Shown here piece after piece: positions 51,811 to 63,622 of a stretch of 64,000 nucleotides of DNA. The notes beneath the pieces were generated by a model that was not told where the DNA came from, did not search any database, and saw only the letters and a list, made by a program, of their open reading frames with translations. The stretch is from Bimastos eiseni (taxonomy: Eukaryota > Annelida > Clitellata > Crassiclitellata > Lumbricidae), in assembly GCA_959347315.1 (NCBI GenBank), contig OY365806.1, positions 36,388,264-36,452,263 of the forward strand. The letters run 5' to 3'. Position numbers and translations under genes: made by a program. Numbering within the stretch: the stretch's first letter is position 1; each line of letters opens with the position of its first letter.

Positions 51811-54800
51811 GTATGCTAAAAGCTACACTTTTGGCATTTTCGACAATATGTAATTTGCAGTCGGCAGTCCCCGTCGCCTGGCTAAAGTGGCTTTGTGAAT
51901 GGAAAACCAAAATACCGTCTGATTGCCAATGGTGTTAGTTCACGCCGTATGCTCGCTCGCTTTGTAGTTAGAACACGTTAACAGCTGCAGGTATAAAGTG
52001 TCTATAGCTGGAGATGTATGGTTTCAGTGACTTATTTTTATAGACTGCATTTGTACTGAAGTGCTAACACTCCTGTCTCAGATCAGTGTTGGGCACGAGA
52101 CCAAAAACTCAAGACCGAGAGGTCAAAGACCAAGACTTAGTGGTCCGAGATCGATGGTCCGAGACCAAGACGATACTCTTTTTTTATAAACAATTCAATT
52201 TATTAATTCGCTAAAACGGAATAACATGCTTATAACATTAGTTTCATTGCTGAAGAATCTAATCTTAATATAAATGGTCCAGAAAGCAGTTTTACTGGCT
52301 ACTTTGAACTTTAGCAGGTTCAGCCCTTGACTTCGGCCTGAGACTATCACACTATAAATGACTTAGAGTAATAGTATACTTTAAGACATCTGAACAAATA
52401 GATTAATGTACTGTTTAAATGGTATACTTGTACCACAGACCCCGACCACATAATTATTAGATTGTTCTAAAACCTTGAAATTTGTGAAAGGAAATGTTGA
52501 AATGGCTGTCTCTGTTGCATAAATCGATAACAATCGTGTAGGACCTAAATATCCAGTGTCTCAGATAATCGAAAATAACGACACCTAGCGAAAAAATTGC
52601 TTTGATACGACAAATGACTAGAGCTGTACCGATATTATTTTTTGCGGATTATGCCAATACCGATTATTGACGATTATTTCATTTGCTGATACCGATTATA
52701 ATAGTCGATACCGATAACCGATTATTTCATTTTGTTTTCCAAAGATTTACTGTGACTCACTCTGCACAACAGCTATGAGCAGAAGCTGTTGGTATGACAG
52801 CATCTAGTATCAGTCAGGTAAACCTTATGTCAAGGTGAACCAGCTATAATGGTATGGGTACACGCAGAAAAGGGTTTGTGTCGCACCATGCACATTGTAA
52901 GCTATCATCATTACTGTTTTCCTCAGACTTTGAACTATTATGATGGTAACATCTGGTAACAAATTCAGACATAGGCCTACAATCACTTTTTTCTTCTATC
53001 AAATACGCCATTCCCTCCCCCAATTCGCCATCGTGAAATGTCACTTTGGCCTGAAATAGGGCGTCAGTGGTGGTGGCCGGTGGGCAGCCAGCAGGGACGA
53101 AATAGCTGCCCAAGGTAATTAAGCAGGTACTGTGACTCATGCTGCAGAACATTATTCCACGGCTTATATGAGCTCAATGCCTACTGAGTGGTCTGAAGTA
53201 ACCATACAATATCTCTAGTTAGTCGGTCACTCACAAGTGATATACTTGTACAATAATAATCCCATGCTTCTACAATGGAACTTGGAAGTTTTACAGTAGT
53301 TGGCCTTTCATTCTGGCTTCTATGCATTCTGCAACATGAGCTGCTTCTACTTTCCATGCCTCTATTTTTGCAAGCAGTTGAAGGCGATTTTATTCAATTG
53401 TGGGCTTGTGTATTCAGGTCTGATGAGTTTCTTAAACATGTGCTATATAAATGAGCACTTGCAATAACAGTTATAGTCAGTTATTCATTATGACTAGTTC
53501 TATATTTGAGCAACAAGAGAGTCACATTCAGTGGGGTTCTGTAGTCAATCAGTAAGTCAGTCAGTCAGAGCTCTATTCAGTCATTTTTACTCTGGTGCTG
53601 TCATCAATAGATCAGTCAGTCAGTTGTCATTCATTCAGTTGTTATAACTTGAATAATCATTCATCACGAATAAGGCATTGGTACTTATTGAGAGAGTAAA
53701 TCATTAAGTTTGTCAGTTGTAATTCATTTACTCATTCATGTAATTCTTCGTTAATTGTCTTATGTGCAGACAGAAGAGACTTTCTCTGAAGCGATTAAAA
53801 CGACGACTGTGGAGGCTTCCGAATCGGTCATTCAGTGTAGATGGTCATCTGTCCGACTTAACTGACCAGATGACCATTGAAGAGCCAAGCACCATCCTTG
53901 AAAATGGTCAGTTTATTTTTTACACTAGCCGACATCTCTATAACTCATTGTGCTTGACTAAGTTTTATGGACTGATGGAATTAAGTGTTATCTTCTCACA
54001 TTTTATGTGTTTTGATGCAATTATTGTTGTTTTTTAAAGACATGATACTGTAATTAGTTCAATACAAATGACTATTGATCATGTCTCAACAGTGCCTAAT
54101 TAAAGCACTACTCACTTTATGCTGTACGCTGGTATGGGCTGGCCATTAAGCCAACCTCAAGAGCTATCGATGGATATAAGATGTTAGTGACTTAATTTTC
54201 TTAGACTAAAGATTAGAAGGAAAGTGACCAGTCGTGTTTCTTATTGAATTTATGAAGAATCCTAGAGATAAAATTTCTATCGTCTTTTACTGGGAGAGAA
54301 ATCGGGTGTAGTCTAGGGCGTAGTTTATGGCTTCTGTGGACGACCGGCGAGAAGAGGCGTCGGAGGCTCGTAGGAGGCGCTGGTTGGCCGTCTCGGCCAT
54401 GACAGACATCGTAACAGCATCCGGAGGGAAAACACATTCTCCGCTTCTCTCCAGGAATATCTTAAGTCGACCCCGATCCTCAGCAGATGTTAACCCCCAC
54501 CATGCTGGTGAGGCATAGAAGAGTCGGGAGATCGTGGTGGCCTTGGCGACATTGTGAAGGCCCTCGAGTGAGAGCCCATGCCACCTAAGGACCTGGAGAG
54601 CATGCAGACAGAGATCCTGCACAAATGCCCAGCAGTCGGTCGACCTGAGGCGTCTATCCGCTGGCGGTGTATAGGTTATAATCTGAAAAAACATTATTCA
54701 TTATGAATGACTGATCTACAAGGTGAATGAGTGCAGGTGTGGTTACAGGTGCAAGTCACGACATAAGTTCACAGTTTCGTTCCGATGGTGAAAGCGAGGA

Positions 54801-57800
54801 TGTTTCGGCTGCCTCTGACGACGCCTTCTCCCCCATTAAGTTTCGCCAAAGACATCGAAATTGGACTCATGAGGTGACGAGTGTTTACGATATCGGGACA
54901 TTCATAATCCATATGATTAACGTAATCATCCATATGATTAACTTAATCATCCATATGATTAACTTAATCATCCATATGATTAACTTTATCATCCATAACT
55001 TAATCATCCATATGATTAACCACTCATACTTTGCCTTTGTTTGCTATTTGGTTTCCATTTAGCATCTGCCTATTTCATGCTTTTATGCTTCAATTCATTC
55101 ATTCATCCCTTCTAATCTAATGTAGAGTCTTCCTTATCATGAATATTTGTACTGGCCTATCTGACTCATTTGTCTGCATATGAGTGATGCTACATTTCCT
55201 GGAAATAATGACTTGAATGACATCCTGCAAATGAACATAGATGTAAATTTGAAGACAAATCATAAATGAGACAACTCTTGACTGCTGTATTTGTAGTGAA
55301 CAAGTATAATTTTTTTTACGCCAGGACATAAACAAGAGACTTTCTCTTCCGGCCGACATGCATCTACCCGAGAGCTTTGTCATCAAACAAACAATTAGTC
55401 CGACACTCGATGGACCAATCAACCGAAGGCTACGCAAAACCTCTCTCGTTAGTTTCTTGCATTCAGTGGAAATATGAGATCGTATTTTCGCATATGTCTC
55501 TGTCGTGCAAAGGAGTTGTTATGAGCATTGGACTTAGTAAACCAATTGCCAGTTCTGTTCATTGTGCTGAGTGTTAAGTCATAGACACGTCTCTGCATTA
55601 GGTAATTTGTACATACATTCAAGGCAAAGTCAATCCCTACCTAATCCTGACACAGTTTGTCCAGAAACAGAAAAAAATAAGAGGGTCAGTGGATAAAGAG
55701 GAGAAGGGTAAGAAATTACAGGTAAGAGAAAGAAAGGATATGAAATCACCAGAGGAGAGTAATAGAGGGAATGGCAGAAATAAAGAGAGAGGGAGAGGGA
55801 ATTGCAAAAGAAAGAGAAATGCTGGCAAAGGAGAGAGGAGAGAGAGATAAGGAAAAATGAGGGGAAAGAGGAGGGGATGACAGGGAGAAATACAGATTTA
55901 ACTTTTCTTTATTATGTATCCTTTTGAAGCTATCTCTGCTCATAAACTTTTTTTTTAAATTATGCAGAAGATTAAATTGCATGAATTTTATTTGCAGTTG
56001 GTTGCATGAATGGATTGAGTGCAATACTTGTTGTAGAATTTGTTTCTTTGATTCACATACTCTATGAAGAGTTTGTTCCTTGTTTAATGTTTGCCTTTGT
56101 TTTAGTCTGAGATTGGTTTTGGAAAAATGGAGTCTTATACAAAACTAGAGAAACTGGGAGAGGTGAGCTGATTGTTTCAAGAATGATCATTCATTTCTGA
56201 TTCTGAGAGGCTTATTGGCTATGTCTCAGTTGGTCTAATATAAAGACTACCAAAGTTTTTCACTTAAGTCTTACGGATTCATTTGTTAAGTTTCTATCAA
56301 CTGTTGAAGTCTTATTGCCAAATATTTTAGCAGTTCATTGTGACATGTGATGCTGTTAATTGTGCTTTCTCTTCCTCTTTCTTTATTGTCCACGCCTTGC
56401 AACCATATGTTGCTACTGGCCACACCAAAGCCTTCATGAGTCACGGTAATCAGCTTAGCAGATATCTGGGAATCTGGTGTTGAACAAGCTGCATGAGATG
56501 AAATTGTTAGCACTCTTTCGTAGAGCAATTCCGAGATAATCAAGATATTGGTGGCTGAATTGCATTAGTTATTGCAGCTGATTTCCACAAGAAGAAATGC
56601 ATGTCAGAAGTATAATTGTTGGATTTCTTTTCAAGGAGGTATATGTATTGGTCTGAACATTTATAAGGCATCTGTTAAAGAATCTAGCAATGGGGATTGC
56701 TGAATTACTTGTGAGACTGTTCTGATGTAGGGAACTTACGCAACCGTTTTCAAAGGCATCAGTCGCCTGACTGACTCTGTGGTCGCCCTCAAAGAGATTC
56801 GTCTGGAACACGAAGAAGGAGCCCCTTGCACTGCGATCCGAGAAGGTAGGGTGGGACTATTCGACTATTCGTTTTAATCCTGATGTTTAATAATCATTTT
56901 TGCTTTCCAGGAAAACAGTGAACACTATCAAGATAATCTAATTACTCTACCCAATATTGTTGATTATCTATTTGATGAAGTATCATCACTATCATGCATT
57001 TTAATGTTAAATTTTAAAGATATACATGTAGAGTAACACATTCTGTTATACTTTTTTTGATGCAAGAGTACAACAGGTGATGCTCACAGTGATCATGACA
57101 CCAATCATCATTTACATCTGCCTAATAAGCTTATTATTGTTATCTTTAATATGTAGAATTTTAACTTATATCTTCAAAGTGAAAACATGAGCTGTGTGCA
57201 AACTGACTGCATACTATTACCAAGTGCTGAGTAGAATAAGTACTTGAAGTAAGCCAGGGAGTGATTTGTCCATTGATGGCTCAAGACCCTATGAAATGGA
57301 GTTGCTCCATAACATTCACTCTGAGACATGAAGGCTTTTCTTGTTATATTCAACTGTATGTTCATTGATAACAGAAGCATTCATACGAAGAACCATCAAC
57401 TGAGCAGTCATGTGATTGCAATTAAAAGACTCTTATATTATATGGTTATGTGGTGTAATTTATTACTCTTTTAGCAGTTATTCCATCAAAATTGTATTTT
57501 TTTATTGGTATTTTGAGAACATGAATAGGTTGAGCTATTTACTGCCATTAAATGTTGAAATGGGTCATTGTATAATTACGTAACACTGAAAATGGCCATT
57601 TTTGACCCATCCACCCTGTAGCGCATCGTAACTTTACTATAGAACCAACCATCAACCCCCTCAGTGTTGCATATTTATTTTTAACAAATCTCAGTGTAGT
57701 TTTATCTGGGCCTAATATGGTCCTATGTATCCAAATGTATCCACGGGTTTTAATCATCAATGGTAGATATATATTTAATTAATGTTTGACATTCGATTGC

Positions 57801-60800
57801 ACCACCACGTGTAGGCTATTAGGCTAAACACTAGTTTAGTGTCAATTTATATGCTAGGCCTGCTAGTCTTTCTGCCCAGCTTCACTTGGGATTGAATTTT
57901 GAACTCAGAGGGTGTGCCCCGATCGTATCTTTTTTAACTAATGCTTGCGTTAACCATATTTAAATTGAACGACCTCTTTAGGAAGGGACTACGCCATTTT
58001 GCATGGCAGCTCCGTTTGTTTTCAAATTCACCTATGCTAACTGTATAATATATAGCATGCCTATTTGTATGTTAAAATTAGCTGTCTTCACGACATGTTT
58101 AACTAACAAGCCTTCAGATGATGTGATTGGAAATGGCGGTTATTTTAATATCGAATCTAAAAATGTCCAAATATAGGAAGTTAAATTTAGATGATTTGTC
58201 ATGTTTTTTTTTCTTCTTTATTTGACTCGACTTTTATTTGGTTTGACTTGAAGCCATCAGCGATCGTAACATTGATGCATAAAAAACACACTTCTTATGA
58301 AGTATTAAATTAACCTCGTCTTCCTGAAAATATTCTCTTGAGCTGAGAAATTGGGAGAGCACTTTGTAGAAATTGTCATATCAACAGAGTGTTCCGTTCA
58401 TGAGCCTTCGCGACACAAAGAAAAAGTTGATCTTTGGTTTGCAGTTTAGATTGAGTATTTTCAGTTAATTGCTAATTAGTTAAAAATTCATATACATTAC
58501 GTAACGTTCACTCACCCCCGTAATGTTTCATCACAGTTTCTAGCACCCAGCCACCCACCCTCCCTCACGAGTTATGTAATTATGCAATGACCCCAAAGTG
58601 CATTATCTTTCCTCTTCTGTGATGGCAATTTATGCTCCAGGTATTGTGTAATCTGAAATTCTGTAATCTTTGGATATTTGTTAAAATCCTAGGAACTCAT
58701 TGCTGCCATTTGTAAAATGAAAAAATGAAAAGACACAAAGGAAACTTTTTACACTGGTTTATTTCTTTGACATGTTTTCAGTGTCTTTGCTGAGGGATTT
58801 GCGACATGCAAACATCGTTACGCTTCATGACATCATTCACACCGAGAACTCATTAACCCTAGTCTTTGAATATCTGGTAATTCATTAATTAATCTGGTCT
58901 TTCAATGTTTGACTGGTACCACTGGTTAGCTGAACTTTTGAGCATTGGCAATTAAGCTATTTAATTGTGAACTTACAGTCTTTGAATACTGGTATCATGT
59001 CAGTAAGTTTACTTGTGTGTATATGACATAATATGTATAATTTGCAATCCTCTGAAAATATTATATATGTATTTGTCCTATATTCTGACATTCATTAGTT
59101 ATAGTTATGTACTCGAGTGGACTTTGGAAATGCTGTATACATTGGTCTTTCTTCCGCCAATTCTCTCAAACTTCAGTCTATTTTTTATGTCGCTACTCGT
59201 CTGATAGATGGCATTCCAAAATTTTCTAATATTTCATGCTTCATTCGGGACACACTTCATTGGCTCCCTGTTCAACAGCGTGTAGAGTTTAAAACCTTTA
59301 TGCGCAACTGCCTACTTAGGGTGGTCCCAACGTACCTAAGATCTTTCTGCGCATTAGTGTCCTCTTTACCTGCAAGGGCTTACTTGCAATCTTCCACTAG
59401 CAGCCTTCTTGTTTTTCTGCGCATGTGCTCTGCCACGACCCAGTCGCAGAGCTTTGTTTGGAACTGTTTTTCATAGTCCCTGTGTCTGGAGTTACTGACC
59501 CTCTCATCTTGTCACTTTCGGAGACACCTTAAGACCTTTCTGTTCCCACGCCCAGATGCCCGTTGAGAGCGCTGCTGATTTCAGCGGCACTATATTAATG
59601 CTTGATTACATTACATTACATAGTTACATACGTGCATCTGAACAAAACAAACTGGATTTGATTAATAAGGTGTTCTGGCTTTTAGTGTACTGCAACAATT
59701 AAATTTTTAGTTAGTTTGAAATAATTAAAATTTAAGTAATAAATAAATAATGAATCTAGTATTGAAACCATATTTGTAGTTCTAGGTTTGAAAATCCTAA
59801 TATTGTTGCATATATTGAGTATATGTCATTAAGGAATTGTAATTGTAATTACGAAAATTTGGTTATGTATTATAGTTAAGAAGGTTTTTCCATGTGGTTA
59901 AAATATTTTTTTCTGTTGGTCGTTTTTGAGGCCGGTGCACGCCTGATATCCTTGATTAATAATATTAATCATTTGTGGTTTGTACAGGAAAAGGATTTGA
60001 AGCAGTACATGGAAGAGTGCGGAAATCTTCTCAATATGAACAATGTTAAGGTTTGTGGCTAAAGAAATTTTTATTATTCTCATTTGGATAGTAAGGCTAG
60101 TTCTCTGATTGCCAGTGCAACAAATTTGACTTATATAAGGTCGTGTAAGGTAAGGTAGGTTACAGCTTAGCTAATGCATTGATAGCCATTTCAGTCCTAA
60201 AGCCAGCAGTATTGTTGCTTGCATTAGCAAATTTTGATTTGAAATTGATTTTTGCCTTAGCATTTGGGATTCAAATCCTGAGGTTTCTTGGTATTTTCAA
60301 AACTCATTTGTTGTCAGTGTAACCAGCCAACCATTAATAACACTTACGGCAGGGTTATTTATTTGGTACATGGTTATTGTCAATTTCATTCATCAACAGA
60401 TTTTCGTCAACCCCAGTGCCATGCATCTCAGAACTAAGATTGGCAGTGACAACTAGTGTGTGGTTATTTTGTCGGGAGGGGAAATGTTTGAATAGTAACA
60501 TGCGGGCACGACAATCAAAATGGCGTGTTTTCAATACCCAATAGCTCCATAAAGTTAACTCAACCTTCCATTTGCTAGGTGACATTAGTAAAATGAGCAG
60601 TAGGACATATGAGCAGCTAACTGAGCTGCCATACAGTTAAATTCAAGTTTTCTTGAACTTTTTACCATCTGTTGCTATTATATCGTGTAATTTCACTGCG
60701 TACTACTTGTTAGTTTGTATTACAGAGCTTGAAACATCATTTCAATATGACTTGACGGAAGGCAGTTATTGGATATAATATTAAATGGACCATTTCTAGA

Positions 60801-62206
60801 GCGTCGTAACGCAGCCATGCCGCTACAAGGGCGCTTAACTTTTATAGCCTCTTTTCATTGAATCTTATCTTCAGCTTTTTCTCTTTCAACTTCTGCGTGG
60901 ATTGGCCTACTGTCACAAACGCCGTGTTCTGCACCGTGACCTGAAGCCACAGAACCTGCTGATTGGACAGCAGGGTGAGCTGAAACTGGCCGATTTCGGT
61001 AAGACTGTCTGTCAAAAAGGAACTTCAGCAATGTATTGTAAATGTAATTTTGTGGTTAAAGAACTGTAAAATTTGGTAATGAATCTGTTTAATGTGATAA
61101 TGTTTCCTTGTGTAGTGTATTGGTGTATGTGTTGAGCTGAACAGGTGTTTGAAAGCCTTGCCTTTGAAAGCATAGCTAAGTAGTTGGCCAGGGACGTGAA
61201 TGCATTGAGCATGTGTGTGGTGCCAGAATTCAGTTGCTCATGTAGTCAATTTGAACAGTATATAGTTGATTTTGTGCCACAATGTACAAAAGATTGAGTT
61301 GAGGTTTAATGCTTGTTTCTTGTGTTTTGAAAGAAAGAAAGAAATTTGAAAACTTTGAATGGCGTCGATGTCAATTATTAGCCTCATACTGCCAGAGCTT
61401 AGCTATTTATTGGTCAAAGTAGAGAAAAAGGTTGAGTTGGGTCTCTGAGAATAAGGGACAAGTAACATAGACTTCATCATCAGTTCCAGACGCCAGCCAT
61501 TTGGCGGCGATGGGTACGAAGAAATGACCCATTGTCCTTGGTTATTTGTCTTAACTTTGCTGTATATTGGTTAAATATTTCTTGGTTTGTTTTCATTCAT
61601 TTCGTTATTTCATTGTATAATTTCATCGATTTTAATATCCTTAACAATAAGTTTAATTAGCTGGTTTCTTCGATATAGCAGGAGATTTCGACTATGATGC
61701 TGTGATGGGTTATCATGTGAACATAGTATCAGATTCAGTGACCACTGACTGGCACCATGTGCATTACGACAGTGGTTGCTGTAGAAGTGAATAGATTCAG
61801 TCGGTTTAAAACAGGAAATCATGAGGACATTTGCTATCAGACACTCCCATCCTTGCCTTGGTGAAGAGATTGGTCAGACAGCTGGCTGGTCCATATGCTA
61901 TCTGAGACAAACAGGAAAGTTATTTTGATTTACAATTGACTAAATCCCATCATATTATTGTCACGTTTAAAACTGCAGTTTGTGCTATTTCAGGTCTGGC
62001 CCGTGCTAAGTCAATTCCAACTAAGACATATTCAAATGAAGTTGTCACTTTATGGTAGGTCGTTACCAGAATGGTGAACTTGATATCTAGCCTAAAGCAT
62101 GCTTACACCAATATAGTTAATTATTTATATAGTGCCACTATAAATATATTTATGTTATACTTATATAATTATATATATATCTAATTTTCTATGTGTATAC
62201 TGTATA

Positions 62207-62252
<46 letters not shown>

Positions 62253-63622
62253 GAAGCTACTTAGTACAGTGCCTTGAACACATTGACTGTCACCTACGAG
62301 TTCACTCGTAGTTAAAATGTTGCCTCCATACGCCACCTATGAGTTAACTCGTAGTTACTGTAAACGACACCATACGATTTGGTGGGTGATGGTTTGGTGG
62401 GTGATTTGATGGGTATGACAAATTGTTTTTGCATCCTTATTATGGAAACACAGTGAAATGAATATTATATCACTAAATCTAGTATTGTATAAATTTTGCC
62501 ATTATGGTTGGCTTTGCATAGTGGTCATATTGTATGTAGTGGTGAATGTGTTAAGTACCTAACAGAGGTATCTATGGAGTAGGAAGAGTGTAGTATAGTT
62601 GTAACCATACTGTGTATATTTTATCAAATTGAATTTGTTAAATTTAATAGGATTATGTTGTTTGGGTTATTGATTTTAAACTGCTTTTTACATCCTTTGG
62701 GCTCTGAGTGTAAGAATCTATCCTAATCTGTGCCATTCATGTGTCATATTTCTATAAATTATTTCTTAAAGTAATAAACCTCCTTCTGGTTCAAAGTTCT
62801 GATGGTCACTGACTGCATAACTTCTTAACGGTATGATTTTCGTGTTTTCCTGTAGGTATCGGCCTCCAGATGTACTTTTAGGTTCTACTGAGTATTCAAC
62901 ACAGATCGATATGTGGTATGTGTGATTGTATGTGTTTGTATACTAATTATTATCTACGTTATGTACTTTCATCTGAGAGCTTTTGTGGACACAGATCATT
63001 GCTCTCAGTCTGCTAATGGAATTTGCTGACAGTCACGAGTATTATAATTGCACATTTAGTTAGTGCCTCTTTTGAAGGGGTTATATGATGACGATGCTGT
63101 TAATTGCAACTGTAGTAGTAGATTTTATTCTTTGGCATTTTTGGTTTCATTGACCCATTGGATTTGACCAAGTTTATCCAATTGATTCTGACATTTGACT
63201 ATGAAAGCGACCTTCAGTTAATATCTTGTGCTCTACAATGATGCTAGACATCATTAGATTACTTAAATAGATAAGAAAGTTCATGAGCTCAATGTTGTTT
63301 GTGTTTGGGTAAAACAAGAGTAGTGAGTGGGTGTATCAGGGCTAATGGGTGAGCACTGAGCAGTGATGAAAAGATAAGTAGAGCTGACAATGGTGATTGC
63401 AGTATTTCTTTCCAGGGGAGTTGGCTGCATCTTCAGTGAAATGGCTTCGGGACATCCTCTTTTCCCAGGATCCACTGTCGACGAACAGCTGCATCTGATT
63501 GTTAAGATGCTTGGTACACCTAATGAGAACACGTGGACCGGCGGAGCAGCATGGCTCGAAGAATTTGCCACTTATAGCTTTCACTTCCACAGACCAGAGC
63601 CTTGGGTCAAACATGTGCCAAG
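51743..63622 (+). CDS. CDK17: PCTAIRE cyclin-dependent kinase (CDK16/17/18 type), spliced, 12 exons, 3' part outside window
   Basis: Serine/threonine kinase of the PCTAIRE subfamily, which acts with cyclin Y and is linked to vesicle traffic, spermatogenesis and neuronal functions in animals. Twelve exons, listed separately, join in frame to about 411 codons. The N-terminal regulatory part has [20 protein letters not shown] and [10 protein letters not shown], all matched in human CDK16/17. The kinase core has [30 protein letters not shown] with the eponymous PCTAIRE helix, [27 protein letters not shown] and [10 protein letters not shown]. The family is about 470-520 residues, so the end of the C-lobe and the tail lie past the right edge. 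Splice sites are GT-AG and phases agree. The symbol marks the subfamily; a single pre-vertebrate gene would be co-orthologous to CDK16, CDK17 and CDK18. Confidence 0.96.
52084..52557 (-). mobile_element. hAT-like non-autonomous element, copy 3
   Basis: Starts CAGTGTTGGGCACGAGACC, the inverse of the right end of copies at 16217 and 25936, and follows copy 1 internally (TTTCAAGGTTTT, AATAATTATGTGGTCGG inverse). TCTCAGAT occurs at 52076-52083 and again at 52558-52565, a possible 8-bp duplication. It is in CDK intron 1. Confidence 0.6.
52615..52735. mobile_element. Possible hAT-like end with CCGATTAT iterations
   Basis: AGAGCTGTACCGATATTATT followed by repeated CCGATTATT and CCGATAACCG. I recall similar AT-rich iterations at hAT ends. 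No partner end identified. Confidence 0.4.
52736..53769. other. CDK intron 1, right part, no recognised content
   Basis: CAGTCAGT/TCAGTCAG patches at 53545-53640. Nothing else. Confidence 0.45.
53770..53906 (+). CDS. CDK17: CDK exon 2 (codons 23-68)
   Basis: Acceptor GTGCAG, donor GTCAGT. Encodes basic [15 protein letters not shown], then [25 protein letters not shown] is shared with human CDK17. Phase 1 at the end. Confidence 0.88.
54220..54690 (-). mobile_element. LINE fragment (CR1/Jockey-like RT C-terminus)
   Basis: The minus strand reads [20 protein letters not shown] then [16 protein letters not shown] and, in the next frame, [12 protein letters not shown]. These are typical of the last part of CR1/Jockey-type ORF2 (YASPAWWGF...L.PR.H). 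It lies in CDK intron 2, antisense to the kinase. Confidence 0.8.
54749..54873 (+). CDS. CDK17: CDK exon 3 (codons 69-110), alternative acceptor possible
   Basis: Encodes [19 protein letters not shown], matching SDGESDQAS.TSSDEVQSP in human paralogues. Two AG acceptors in the same phase, ending at 54736 and 54748, would add or omit four residues. Donor GTGACG, phase 0. Confidence 0.88.
54899..55021. repeat. 21-bp tandem repeat, 5-6 copies
   Basis: Unit ATCCATATGATTAACTTAATC, one copy shortened. Each full unit holds a CATATG E-box-like core and inverse TTAATC/GATTAA sites. In CDK intron 3, starting 25 bases after exon 3. Confidence 0.9.
55325..55447 (+). CDS. CDK17: CDK exon 4 (codons 111-151)
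   Basis: Encodes [18 protein letters not shown] and NRRLRKTSL, the conserved phospho-regulated segment before the kinase domain. Acceptor CGCCAG, donor GTTAGT, phase 0 both sides. Confidence 0.93.
55660..55890. repeat. Purine-rich tract (GAGA/GAAA)
   Basis: About 230 bases dominated by AGAGGA, GAAAGA and GAGAGG on the plus strand, in CDK intron 4. Confidence 0.8.
56106..56162 (+). CDS. CDK17: CDK exon 5 (codons 152-170)
   Basis: Encodes [19 protein letters not shown], the beginning of the kinase domain. Acceptor TTTTAG, donor GTGAGC. Confidence 0.96.
56731..56845 (+). CDS. CDK17: CDK exon 6 (codons 171-208), PCTAIRE helix
   Basis: Encodes GTYATVFKG of the glycine loop, [15 protein letters not shown] with the catalytic Lys in ALKEI, and PCTAIRE, the cyclin-contacting helix that names the family. 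Donor GTAGGG, phase 1. Confidence 0.97.
56846..58781. other. CDK intron 6, no recognised content
   Basis: 1.9 kb without recognisable genes or repeats. Confidence 0.5.
58782..58876 (+). CDS. CDK17: CDK exon 7 (codons 209-240)
   Basis: Encodes [20 protein letters not shown] and [11 protein letters not shown] up to the hinge. Acceptor TTTCAG, donor GTAATT. Confidence 0.96.
59110..59620 (+). mobile_element. CR1/L2-like LINE, 3' fragment
   Basis: The plus strand reads [20 protein letters not shown], then [14 protein letters not shown] and VPTYLRSFC, the usual C-terminus of L2/CR1 reverse transcriptases. It ends GAGAGCGCTGCTGATTTCAG, GCGGCACTATATTAATGC and an ATTACATTACA tail. In CDK intron 7, sense orientation. 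Confidence 0.85.
59988..60050 (+). CDS. CDK17: CDK exon 8 (codons 241-261)
   Basis: Encodes [20 protein letters not shown] + K. Acceptor TACAG, donor GTTTGT, phase 0 both sides. Confidence 0.95.
60051..60874. other. CDK intron 8, no recognised content
   Basis: No feature seen. Confidence 0.5.
60875..60998 (+). CDS. CDK17: CDK exon 9 (codons 262-302), catalytic loop
   Basis: Encodes [20 protein letters not shown], then [11 protein letters not shown] (catalytic loop HRDLKPQN) and ELKLADF. The DFG codon for Gly is split by the donor GTAAGA (phase 1). Confidence 0.97.
60999..61993. other. CDK intron 9, no recognised content
   Basis: No feature seen. Confidence 0.5.
61994..62054 (+). CDS. CDK17: CDK exon 10 (codons 303-322), activation loop
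   Basis: Encodes [20 protein letters not shown], completing DFG and giving the PCTAIRE activation loop, which has Ser (YSNEVVT) in place of the usual CDK threonine. Donor GTAGGT, phase 2. Confidence 0.97.
62055..62855. other. CDK intron 10 with (TA)n tract and short palindromes
   Basis: A TA run lies at 62208-62245. Two hairpins follow: CTACGAGTTCACTCGTAG (62295) and CTATGAGTTAACTCGTAG (62337). GGTGGGTGAT is repeated at about 62380-62405. Confidence 0.7.
62856..62915 (+). CDS. CDK17: CDK exon 11 (codons 323-342)
   Basis: Encodes [20 protein letters not shown], with PPDVLLG in place of the PPE of other CDKs, as expected for this subfamily. Donor GTATGT, phase 2. Confidence 0.97.
63416..63622 (+). 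CDS. CDK17: CDK exon 12 (codons 343-411)
   Basis: Encodes [40 protein letters not shown] and a divergent stretch ending HVPR, matching ...HAPRLDS in human. Acceptor TTCCAG, donor GTATGT. Later exons lie outside the window. Confidence 0.95.
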
